A DNA stretch of 64,000 bases, taken from positions 186,001 to 250,000 of the forward strand of contig NZ_JACJTR010000006.1 in assembly GCF_014698795.1 (NCBI RefSeq). The letters are read 5' to 3'. Positions 46,101 to 53,327 of this stretch are shown piece by piece; the first letter of the stretch is position 1; each line of letters begins with the position of its first letter. Both the position numbers and the translations under genes were made by a program. Source of the stretch: Nostoc sp. FACHB-892 (GTDB lineage Bacteria > Cyanobacteriota > Cyanobacteriia > Cyanobacteriales > Nostocaceae). The notes beneath the pieces are model-generated. The model saw nothing but the letters and a program-made list of their open reading frames with translations, made no database searches and was not told where the DNA came from.

Positions 46101-49100
46101 CCACAGATAATACTGTGGATGAACCATCGGCTACAGAAACTTCTCTAGATATCAGTTCTGAGGAAACTCCAAATTCAGCATCGCCTCAAGCGCAGCAAAA
46201 TGATTTGTTTGGTTCTTTCAATGAAAATCCACAACTGCTGTTTGAGATTACTACAGACTCCACTTATATTCAGATGGAAACCACAGATAATACTGTGGAT
46301 GAACCATCGGCTACAGAAACTTCTCTAGATATCAGTTCTGAGGAAACTCCAAATTCAGCATCGTCTCAAGCACAGCCAAATGATTTGCTCGGCTCTTTCA
46401 ATGAAAATCCGCAACTGCTGTTTGAGATTACTACAGACTCCACTTATATTCAGATGGAAACCACAGATAATACTGTGGATGAACTATCAGCTATAGAAAA
46501 TTCTCTAGATATTAGTTCTGAGGAAACTTTAGATTCAGCCCAGACAAGCACAGAAGTTTTAGATATTGAGCCGAACAATAACTTAGACACTGCCTTTGAT
46601 TTCCCAGAAAAGACAGATGTTGAAGATACAGAGCTTGGTTTGGCAGATGATTTATTGTTTACAGAAACTGCTCTATTAGAATCAGAAAACCAGAAAGAAT
46701 TAAGAGAAAGCGCAACAACAATTGATTTGCAAGATGTCAATGACTTCACACAAACGGTTATTCAGGAAGGTGTAGAAACCGAATTGTGGGATCTAGCCGA
46801 GACAGAGACATCTGAACCTGTACTAGTGTCAGAGAGCGAAAACGCTATTGTTACCTCAACTGAAGAATTGGTAACGAGAGAAACCGTTGAAGTAGTTGCT
46901 CCAGAAGATGACTTTGCAGACTTGGAAGCATTACTAGGAGAGGAAGTAGCACTTAGCCCCAGAGCTACCTCAATACCAGAAGTAGATTTTGCTGCCCTGG
47001 AGGAATTGCTAGGTACAAATGATAACGAAAGCGATGGGCTACGCCAACACCAGCCCTTCAACACTCAACCAATCTTAGCCACAAATACTGTTCCATCACC
47101 AGCTATAGATGAATTTGGCGACTTAGAGAAGTTGCTGGCAGAAGCGGATCAAACAATATCTCATTCACCAGTAGCAAAATCGAACACCAGCAAAGCTCCC
47201 CGTTCTTCTACTCGTAGAGCTGCGAGATTTGAAGAAACGATGAAGGTTCCAGTTAAGCAACTGGACGATATGAGTAATTTAGTTGGGGAGTTGGTGGTAA
47301 ATCGCAACACCTTAGAGCAGGATCATGAACGGCTGCGGCAGTCGTTAGATAACTTGCTGATTCAGGTACAACAACTCTCCGATGTAGGCGCAAGAATGCA
47401 GGAGTTGTACGAGCGATCGCTCCTAGAAGCCTCTCTGTTAGCTGGACGCAAAAAGAAAGACTCCGGCTTCCAAGGCTCTAATTCCAATGCTGATCGGGGT
47501 TTTAACGAGTTAGAAATGGATCATTTTACTCCCTTTCATACACTCTCACAGCAGATGATTGAACGCATTGTGCGAGTGCGTGAGTCGGCAAGTGACATTG
47601 ATTTTGTTACCGAAGAAACCGAGCGAGTAGCAAGGCAGTTCCGCCAAGTAACCACCCAGCTACAAGAGGGATTAACAAGAGCACGAATGGTGCCTTTTGC
47701 TCAAACTATTGATCGCTGGCGGCGAGGAGTGCGCGACAACGCCATCAAGTGTGGCAAACAAGTAGAGTTGGTGATCGAAGGTGGCGATACCTTAATTGAC
47801 AAGATGATTTTGGATCATCTGACTGATCCGTTAACTCATATGCTAAATAATGCGATCGCTCACGGTATTGAAACGCCAGAAGAACGACAAGCTGCTGGTA
47901 AACCACCTGTAGGAATCATTACTATCCGTGCCTTCCACCAAGGCAACCAAACGATCATTTCTGTAGGCGATGATGGCGCAGGCATAGACTCAGCAAAGGT
48001 TAAGGCTAAGGCGGTGAAGATTGGCATGATTACAGAAGCGCAGGCAAAAGCCATGTCTCGCCTGGAAGTTTACGATCTGCTGTTCCAGTCTGGTTTTACA
48101 ATCAAAGACCAAGCAGATGAAATTTCTGGTCGTGGTGTGGGTATGGACGTAGTACGCTCCGAGATTAGCGAAATTCGAGGGACAGTAAACACCGATTCTG
48201 CGATCGGCAAGGGAACCACCTTCACTATCCGTCTGCCATTGACTCTGAGTATTTGTAAAGCTCTCTGCTGTGTCTCTGATCGAGCTAGGATTGCTTTCCC
48301 GATGGACGGTGTAGAAGATACGCTGGATATACCACTCAAAAATATTCAGCACGATGCCAATGGGGAATCATTTATTTCCTGGCGCGATACAGTGTTGCCA
48401 TTCCGACCCCTGAAGGAACTTTTAACCTTCAATCGCCAAATCAGTCGCGGTAATGTCTATGGCGGCACTAGAGATGATGATATGGTTTCTGTTGTCGTGG
48501 TGCGATCGGCAAATACTTTGATTGCTCTACAGATTGACCTAGTGTTGAGCGAACAAGAAATTGTAATTAAGCAATTTGAAGGACCAGCACCTAAACCCAT
48601 TGGTGTAGCTGGTGCTACAGTCCTGGGCGATGGTCGGATTATGCCTATTGCTGACGTACTAGAAATAATTGACATCTTCCAAGGACGGATTTCTACGCGA
48701 ACTGGTGGCAATTCTTGGCAACAGAAAGGGATTCCTGTAGACACCTCTCCTACGAAGATTGACCCGACAGTGCTGATCGTCGATGACTCGATTACAGTCC
48801 GAGAGTTGCTTTCTCTAACGTTTAATAAGGCAGGTTATCGTGTAGAACAGGCGCGTGACGGACAGGAAGCTTGGGATAAACTGCGCTCCGGTCTGCCTTG
48901 CGATATCGTATTTTGCGACATCGAAATGCCTCGTTGCGATGGTCTGGAATTACTCTCTCGCATTCAGAAAGACTCTAACCTCAACCACTTACCCATAGCG
49001 ATGCTTACCTCACGGGGTGCAGACAAGCACAGACAAATAGCAGCTCAACTCGGTGCTAGTGGTTACTTCACTAAGCCCTATCTCGAAGAAGCTCTCCTCG

Positions 49101-49159
49101 AAGCTGCGGCGCGGATGTTGAAAGGGGAAAAACTTGTTAGCAGTACGAGTAATGTTTAG
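43199..49159 (+). CDS. hmpE: HmpE, CheA-type hybrid histidine kinase
   Basis: 1986 residues. An N-terminal Hpt domain has His49 in FRAAHSIKGGAAMLG. Residues 220-1330 are an acidic, Thr/Ser-rich linker that includes a second helical Hpt-like part (220-330) and five tandem 60-residue repeats (about 821-1110). The dimerisation helix begins near 1343 (VKQLDDMSNLVGELVVNRN). The HATPase domain has HMLNNAIAHGIETPEER (about 1546), GDDGAGID and GRGVGMDVV. A CheW-like domain (about 1680-1830) and a receiver domain with Asp1907 in IVFCDIEMPRCDG finish it. It phosphorylates HmpB, and probably HmpA, and is required for hormogonium motility in N. punctiforme. Last gene of the operon. Confidence 0.93.
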   Translation: MLPEQQQRILGYFIEEARDHLNTIEQGLLNLEGTLNDPEMISEVFRAAHSIKGGAAMLGLTSIQHTSHRLEDCFKVLKDHPVQIDQKLESLFLGVSDTLKALLEHLSGPYGLSEDAANTLMSETEPVFQWLYQHLELLVEQGKGGVASTTELHTTSVENVSALTELFLRQDVPSLPEDTHQQSPETSLSVAPQEAQAVATAKENHNWGEFQAQVLQRLREMLQLFKQTTTPSTRQNLQQCCYQLVKLGETWNLSKWCGLCQAAASAIGNPENTYLTLAKIVITEIKQAQELVLQGREAEIAISQQLEALLSFAEIELLEVIPDLFNEQSAALTESSTALEPIIFGNTEPLVITNLAQTTEELNLDEDTSVRPYLQQGTPLNHTSLITTHDEVHPISSNLDPNGPEVGIAELNTLADLFEGDTPELDESWHQEETLDTVATENFGIDFSSTDAEDAHSDLSDFLSFDEDTSNEQHLTNIAMTEDLSLLFGDNFLEKENSEPQNQQTSATTLELSDLSVLDINFDSSSAENLPEFIDIPSNVNQPLEETAQNNVNKNDVVEDLLTLELDDDNEELLPTGEITQPETEAFASVERSTNQQNSFDNLFLETRNANWVEEITPSDYIELPQQTSLSLDSLFAEMEEQTLLPTSEPELGDLFGTSPATTPEFSESENDLSNFWNQEATEEEDEFDSLIEQNVEKALEESLFAAADDIFANSQQPIPSAVASFDIEDDFDINFQQQEQVDLIFSSDSGDDLFDELDTNSTISPEISDRIQPSTPETTLFAQHLGEEILKRSQQPEALDFIPEFTNQPPEISAVELELDLLGSFDENPQLLFEDLATDSTYIQMETTDNTVDELSAIENYLDISSEETPNSASPQAQPNDLFGSFNENPQLLFEITTDSTYIQMETTDNTVDEPSATETSLDISSEETPNSASPQAQQNDLFGSFNENPQLLFEITTDSTYIQMETTDNTVDEPSATETSLDISSEETPNSASPQAQQNDLFGSFNENPQLLFEITTDSTYIQMETTDNTVDEPSATETSLDISSEETPNSASSQAQPNDLLGSFNENPQLLFEITTDSTYIQMETTDNTVDELSAIENSLDISSEETLDSAQTSTEVLDIEPNNNLDTAFDFPEKTDVEDTELGLADDLLFTETALLESENQKELRESATTIDLQDVNDFTQTVIQEGVETELWDLAETETSEPVLVSESENAIVTSTEELVTRETVEVVAPEDDFADLEALLGEEVALSPRATSIPEVDFAALEELLGTNDNESDGLRQHQPFNTQPILATNTVPSPAIDEFGDLEKLLAEADQTISHSPVAKSNTSKAPRSSTRRAARFEETMKVPVKQLDDMSNLVGELVVNRNTLEQDHERLRQSLDNLLIQVQQLSDVGARMQELYERSLLEASLLAGRKKKDSGFQGSNSNADRGFNELEMDHFTPFHTLSQQMIERIVRVRESASDIDFVTEETERVARQFRQVTTQLQEGLTRARMVPFAQTIDRWRRGVRDNAIKCGKQVELVIEGGDTLIDKMILDHLTDPLTHMLNNAIAHGIETPEERQAAGKPPVGIITIRAFHQGNQTIISVGDDGAGIDSAKVKAKAVKIGMITEAQAKAMSRLEVYDLLFQSGFTIKDQADEISGRGVGMDVVRSEISEIRGTVNTDSAIGKGTTFTIRLPLTLSICKALCCVSDRARIAFPMDGVEDTLDIPLKNIQHDANGESFISWRDTVLPFRPLKELLTFNRQISRGNVYGGTRDDDMVSVVVVRSANTLIALQIDLVLSEQEIVIKQFEGPAPKPIGVAGATVLGDGRIMPIADVLEIIDIFQGRISTRTGGNSWQQKGIPVDTSPTKIDPTVLIVDDSITVRELLSLTFNKAGYRVEQARDGQEAWDKLRSGLPCDIVFCDIEMPRCDGLELLSRIQKDSNLNHLPIAMLTSRGADKHRQIAAQLGASGYFTKPYLEEALLEAAARMLKGEKLVSSTSNV
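45659..46540 (+). repeat. Five tandem 180-bp repeats inside hmpE
   Basis: Units start at 45659 (183 bp), 45842, 46022, 46202 and 46382 (partial at the end). The units at 45842 and 46022 are identical; the others differ at a few sites. Each encodes about 60 residues with SFNENPQLLFEITTDSTYIQ and SLDISSEETPNSAS. This points to recent duplication and possible copy-number variation. Confidence 0.95.
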
Positions 49160-49160
49160 T

Positions 49161-49203
49161 AAATAAGAAACCTTGATAGTAAACCTATTAAGGTTTCTTA
49201 TTT
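49161..49203 (+). terminator. 14-bp hairpin terminator of the hmp operon
   Basis: AAATAAGAAACCTT (49161-49174) pairs with AAGGTTTCTTATTT (49190-49203), starting 1 bp after the hmpE stop codon. Confidence 0.75.
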
Positions 49204-49269
49204 AAACCAGATAAAAATTAAAATGTAACAATCGCTATAGCGCTCAGGGTACTAGGGTTGTTAAATTAT

Positions 49270-49368
49270 CTGGCGATCGCTCACGGCTACATTTCACACA
49301 AATTGTTTGAGGGACTTTATGAGCGTGGTTTTCAACTGATTACAAAGCTCAAGAAAAAATTGATATAG
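49270..49368 (+). pseudogene. IS982-type transposase fragment
   Basis: The frame reads AHGYISHKLFEGLYERGFQL, then ITKLKKK and a stop. DKGYIS.KLF...G.QLITK is the conserved segment before the last catalytic residue in IS982-family transposases. Only about 33 codons remain. The gap 49204-49744 otherwise holds one more unexplained frame and the psb32 promoter. Confidence 0.5.
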
Positions 49369-49473
49369 ATTTAGCTAAAGTATCCAAAAAACAAAAATGC
49401 AGATATCAACCCATCAATGGCTACTTGCAGATATTAAAAAATATACTTGATTCTGCCAAAAATTACGATATAA

Positions 49474-49662
49474 TTTCTACATGGTTTTGCAAATTCTGCC
49501 CTAACTTTTTGGGTTAGTCCCCAAGATGAAGATGGGCGATATTTCTTGTCACTCAGTAAGGCTGTTAATGTCAGGTTAATGGTTGCATCTGGCTTCAAAA
49601 CAAGTTTGTACAATCAAAAAATACCTGAGAATATATATCTGCTAGCAGTAGCGGAAACTTAA
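49474..49662 (+). other. Unrecognised open stretch, possible gene remnant
   Basis: 62 codons between two stops without a start at the front: HGFANSALTFWVSPQDEDGR, then YFLSLSKAVNVRLMVASG and ending LLAVAET. The sequence has protein-like character but I recognise no family. It may be the tail of a decayed gene, possibly another part of the IS remnant region. Confidence 0.25.
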
Positions 49663-49744
49663 AAGTGGAGAAAATTGGGAACGAGGTGATTTTGACAGTG
49701 GTTCTGTAGTATTTTTGGTGCAAGTCTGTCTTAGGGTTCATACA

Positions 49745-50482
49745 ATGAAACAGCTCTTCAAACAAGTATTTAGCAGTCAAAAACACCTCATCCGGCTAAT
49801 TCTCCCTTTGGTGACGATTATTTTAGCAGGCTCGCTGTTTGCCACACCTGCTTTTGCCACAGGTGTGAATCAAATACCCAACCTCACAGCAGGGAATAAC
49901 ACCTGGGTTTTAGATCAAGGTGAAGTTATCAGCCGTCTGAATGAAGGTAAGATTAACACCGCTTTCGAGGATTTGGCCAAGCAAACAGGTAAGGAAGTTA
50001 GAATTGTTACTGTTCGCCGCCTCGACTACGGGGAAACACCGGAAAGCTTCACCAAAGAACTGTTTGAAAAATGGTTTCCTACAAAAGAAGCCCAAGCTAA
50101 TGAAACTTTATTGGTTATTGATACCGTTACCAACGGTACTGCGATTGTTAGTGGTGATCAAGTAAAACCTTTACTCACTGCCTCTATTGCTGAAAGTGTA
50201 GCTACTGAAACAGTCAGTGTGCCGTTACGCAATGGTAACAAATACAATCAGGCATTTATAGATGCAAGCGATCGCCTTGTCGCCGTCCTCTCTGGCAAAG
50301 CCGATCCAGGGCCACCCCAAATTACTGAGAATGTACAGGTAGAAGGCACGTTCAAGAAAGCAGAAGAAACCAACCAAGGTAACGCTACTGCTTGGGTAGT
50401 AGGATTGTTAATTGCCGCCACCGTTATCCCAATGGCGACTTACTATATCTATCAGATAAATCAGCCATCATCTGATGGGTAA
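49745..50482 (+). CDS. psb32: Photosystem II repair protein Psb32 (TPM domain)
   Basis: 245 residues from the ATG at 49745; a start 30 bp earlier is unlikely. A signal peptide with cleavage near AFA-TG precedes a TPM domain (about 40-180: WVLDQGEVISRLNEGKINTA, then VRIVTVRRLDYGETPESFTK and WFPTKEAQANETLLVIDTVT). A C-terminal membrane helix lies at about 215-236 (ATAWVVGLLIAATVIPMATY). The layout fits Psb32, a thylakoid-lumen protein that speeds PSII repair and lessens photodamage in Synechocystis. Confidence 0.92.
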   Translation: MKQLFKQVFSSQKHLIRLILPLVTIILAGSLFATPAFATGVNQIPNLTAGNNTWVLDQGEVISRLNEGKINTAFEDLAKQTGKEVRIVTVRRLDYGETPESFTKELFEKWFPTKEAQANETLLVIDTVTNGTAIVSGDQVKPLLTASIAESVATETVSVPLRNGNKYNQAFIDASDRLVAVLSGKADPGPPQITENVQVEGTFKKAEETNQGNATAWVVGLLIAATVIPMATYYIYQINQPSSDG

Positions 50483-50535
50483 TGAAAGAGTGAGTAGTTA
50501 GGAGTTTCTAACTCTCAACTCCTCACTCCTAACTT

Positions 50536-50925
50536 TTAATCTTGAACATACTCTTGCTCTTTGACTAAAGCTACCTCAGCCCGAACAAATTCTCGACCCA
50601 AATAAGCTGCATGATTTAATTGAGTTACAGGAGAAGGCTGAGTTTCCTCAAATATTTTCACGCAAAGTTCTTTCGCCGTCCTTCCACTAAAAACCGTCGC
50701 GTGAGTTCGTTCTACCTTTCCTCGTGCTGGAATTACCTTTCCTGTTTCAGGATCGACAGCTAAACCGCGATCGTCAATCACATTTGTGAAATGCTTGGCA
50801 TAAATTAAACCTGCATCTCTATCCAAGTAAATAATGAAATATCCACCGGGATCAAGGTCAATATGACGCTGGGAAAGTTTATCATCAATTGCGGCTAAAT
50901 CTTCAACTACTAAATCCATAAGCAT
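50536..50925 (-). CDS. DUF4346 protein
   Basis: 129 residues. HIDLDPGGYFIIYLDRDAGL, then AVDPETGKVIPARGK and the C-terminal LNHAAYLGREFVRAEVALVK match DUF4346, a domain of cyanobacteria and some archaea often called dihydropteroate-synthase-related. Its activity is unknown. Soluble. An ATG two codons downstream (50919) is an alternative start. Heptamer repeats (AACTCCTCACTCCTAACTTT) lie just after the stop at 50515-50535. Confidence 0.82.
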   Translation of the reverse strand: MLMDLVVEDLAAIDDKLSQRHIDLDPGGYFIIYLDRDAGLIYAKHFTNVIDDRGLAVDPETGKVIPARGKVERTHATVFSGRTAKELCVKIFEETQPSPVTQLNHAAYLGREFVRAEVALVKEQEYVQD

Positions 50926-51008
50926 TATAAAAAGAAATTTTCTTTCTTGAGGGTTTTTACACTATATATCCAGTGTAATTCGTCGTTCATCCTCTGCCTT
51001 GGCATTTT

Positions 51009-52187
51009 TCAAGAATCTCGGTTACTAAATGGCAAGTCTGCATTAATTGCCTCAATTTCCTGCTGTTCGAGTTGATTCACTTCCTTAATATAGGGACGTA
51101 AAATTTGTCCTAAACGATTATTGTAAAAGCGGTGCAAACTATGATTGGGCACAGCAGGGAATCCGCGCCGTTTTTTGTGGCGTCCACCCGCGCCAGGGTC
51201 AAAAATTTGGATATTGTTAGTGATGGCCCACTCAATCGGTGCATAATAGCAAGCATCAAAATGTAAGCAATCTATTTCTTGAAAACTTCCCCAATAGCGT
51301 CCATAGAGTTTGTCACCTTTAAACAAACAAAATGACATTCCTAAAGGATGAGAGTTATCTTGTTCGCTATATGCAGCAAAAAACAAAACTCGATGGCGAT
51401 AATCGGCGTGTAGCTGCTCAAAAAACCGCCGAGTAAGATACTTGCTACCCCACCAGCCAAACTTATCACATGTGTCAGCATAGAACTGGTACATTAAAGG
51501 AAATACAGAGTAGGGAATTTCATCACCACTCAGTGGTTGTAACCGTAACCCTGCTTTCTCCACAGCTTTGCGTTCCCGCTTGATATTGCGACGCTGATTG
51601 GCGTTAAACACTTTCAAGTAGTCATCAAAAGTTTTAAAATCAGCATTTTCCCAGATGTAGCTGTGGTGCAGCCAAGTTGTAAAGCCATGCCGTTCCAGCA
51701 TCGAACGCCATTGGGGATCGACATAGAGAAAATGACACCCAGAAATTCGATTTTTGGAGCAAAAGGTATCAATTTCATGCACCATTATCGCTGTGATTTC
51801 ATCCTCATCTTCTCCTGGGGCAATTAAGAACCGATAACCTTCAGCTGGGGTAAATGGTGACATTCCCAGCAATTTTGGATAATATTGGACTCCAATGCGA
51901 TCGGCTAACTCTGCCCATTGGTGATCGAAAACAAATTCACCAGAACTATGTCCTTTGAGATAAAGTGGCGCAGCAGCAATCAGCGTTCTATCTCGCCACA
52001 ATGTCAAGTGATTTGGCAACCAACCAGTTTTAGCCGTAGCGCTGTGGGAAGTTTCGATATTGTTCAGCCACTCCCATTCCAAAAATGGCGTTTTGAGTGG
52101 CATTGCCAAAGCATTCCAGGCATTTTGGGGTACTTCAGCAATTTTGTTTGTCCAAACGACAGAATAGCGAGGCTTAAGTTGTTCCAC
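51009..52187 (-). CDS. FemAB/DUF482-like N-acyltransferase
   Basis: 392 residues from a GTG. The family (peptidogalycan biosynthesis/recognition, GNAT fold) is shown by FLEWEWLNNIETSHSATAKT, then LYLKGHSSGEFVFD, NQRRNIKRERKAVEKAGL and FDACYYAPIEWAITNNIQIF with DPGAGGRHKKRRGF. Enzymes of this fold add amino acids or acyl groups to cell-wall or lipid substrates. The substrate is unknown. Soluble. It is upstream of the DUF4346 gene in the same direction, 83 bp apart. Confidence 0.82.
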   Translation of the reverse strand: MEQLKPRYSVVWTNKIAEVPQNAWNALAMPLKTPFLEWEWLNNIETSHSATAKTGWLPNHLTLWRDRTLIAAAPLYLKGHSSGEFVFDHQWAELADRIGVQYYPKLLGMSPFTPAEGYRFLIAPGEDEDEITAIMVHEIDTFCSKNRISGCHFLYVDPQWRSMLERHGFTTWLHHSYIWENADFKTFDDYLKVFNANQRRNIKRERKAVEKAGLRLQPLSGDEIPYSVFPLMYQFYADTCDKFGWWGSKYLTRRFFEQLHADYRHRVLFFAAYSEQDNSHPLGMSFCLFKGDKLYGRYWGSFQEIDCLHFDACYYAPIEWAITNNIQIFDPGAGGRHKKRRGFPAVPNHSLHRFYNNRLGQILRPYIKEVNQLEQQEIEAINADLPFSNRDS

Positions 52188-52192
52188 TTTTT

Positions 52193-52213
52193 AGGGACTA
52201 GGGACTAGGGGAC
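52193..52213. repeat. GGGACTA heptamer repeat (STRR)
   Basis: About three copies of GGGACTA lie in the 103-bp gap between the GNAT-like and RibD-C genes, followed by a CCCAGTACCCAATCCCCAGC run. Confidence 0.6.
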
Positions 52214-52290
52214 CGAGGACTGGGGAGTAGGAGGATAAGGAAAATACCCAGTACCCAATCCCCAGCCCCCAATCCCTTATTTAGGGTAAT

Positions 52291-53031
52291 CTAATCTGCC
52301 GATCGTTGCAGGCGATAGTGCAAAAACACTTCTTGTTCCACTGTATGAACTTCCAGAAGTTGCAGCTTGGGAGCTAAATTGGGTAAAAACCCTTTCCCTT
52401 CTACAGGTGTGGGTGCGGTATTACCACCTAAAATCAGTGGACAGACAGTTAGCCATAATTCATCAATTAAATCTAATTCCAACAAGGAAGCGACTAATTC
52501 ACCTCCACCTAAGATCACCAAGCGTGTTATATGTAGAGTGGCTAGATGCTTTAAAGCTGTGGGAATGTCAATTTCTCGCTTTGGTGTTTCAAAAACCAAA
52601 ATCTGCTCAAATTCTGGAGGGCACTCCTGTGCTTCGGTTCCCAGAGTTGAGGTAAGCGTCTGTAAGCGTCCTTTCCATGAAAGCGCTCCCGCTGTTGTCG
52701 TGAGTAGCCAGCGTCTAACTGGTTGCCTGAAAAAGTTAATTTCCGGATTGAGGTTTGCAGAGTGTGTAGTCACTATATGAACTGGCTGCCGAGGCTTCCC
52801 TGCTTGTGTCCGAAGTTCCACTAGGATTGGATCTGATACAGTAAGTGTTGTTCCATAGGCCCGCAGAGTACCAGCACCGAATAAAACCGCATCAGAGGCC
52901 GCAATTTGCTTTTCTAAGTGTGCTTTATCAACCCTTGAGCCAAACCGAGCAGGCGATCGCCTAAAATCTGCTATTTTGCCATCTGCACTCATTGCTAAAA
53001 CAACTGTAGTATGAGGACGATGTTGCAACAT
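52291..53031 (-). CDS. RibD C-terminal domain reductase
   Basis: 246 residues. TTVVLAMSADGKIADFRRSP, then AVLFGAGTLRAYGTTLTV, LVILGGGELVASLLELDLID and ELWLTVCPLILGG form a complete RibD-C/dihydrofolate-reductase-like fold that binds NADPH. In riboflavin synthesis this domain reduces the ribose of the pyrimidine intermediate. The deaminase half is missing, so it either works with a separate deaminase or has another substrate. ATG at 53031. Confidence 0.88.
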   Translation of the reverse strand: MLQHRPHTTVVLAMSADGKIADFRRSPARFGSRVDKAHLEKQIAASDAVLFGAGTLRAYGTTLTVSDPILVELRTQAGKPRQPVHIVTTHSANLNPEINFFRQPVRRWLLTTTAGALSWKGRLQTLTSTLGTEAQECPPEFEQILVFETPKREIDIPTALKHLATLHITRLVILGGGELVASLLELDLIDELWLTVCPLILGGNTAPTPVEGKGFLPNLAPKLQLLEVHTVEQEVFLHYRLQRSAD

Positions 53032-53327
53032 TAATTTAATTGATTTGATAGTTTGAATATTTTTTTGTTAGTGTATAGATTATAAAAAAATCTATGCCTA
53101 CAAGCTACTATTTTGTAATTTCACTCCTGTATTTATATGCAACACAAATTGTTTCTACATCAAGCATATATGAATTTTGGTATACCACGTTTCTTTTTGA
53201 CTTATAGCAATTTGTTATTTTTAAACATTGAAAATAAAATTTTGGTAATTTAATAAAATGTCTCATCTAGCTCGTCTAATTACATATCTTTGCTGTTGTG
53301 GTTTGCAGATGCAAAGTGAGACACTCG
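53032..53327. other. AT-rich divergent promoter region
   Basis: 296 bp, strongly AT-rich, between the divergent RibD-C and histidine kinase genes. No gene or clear operator seen. Confidence 0.45.
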
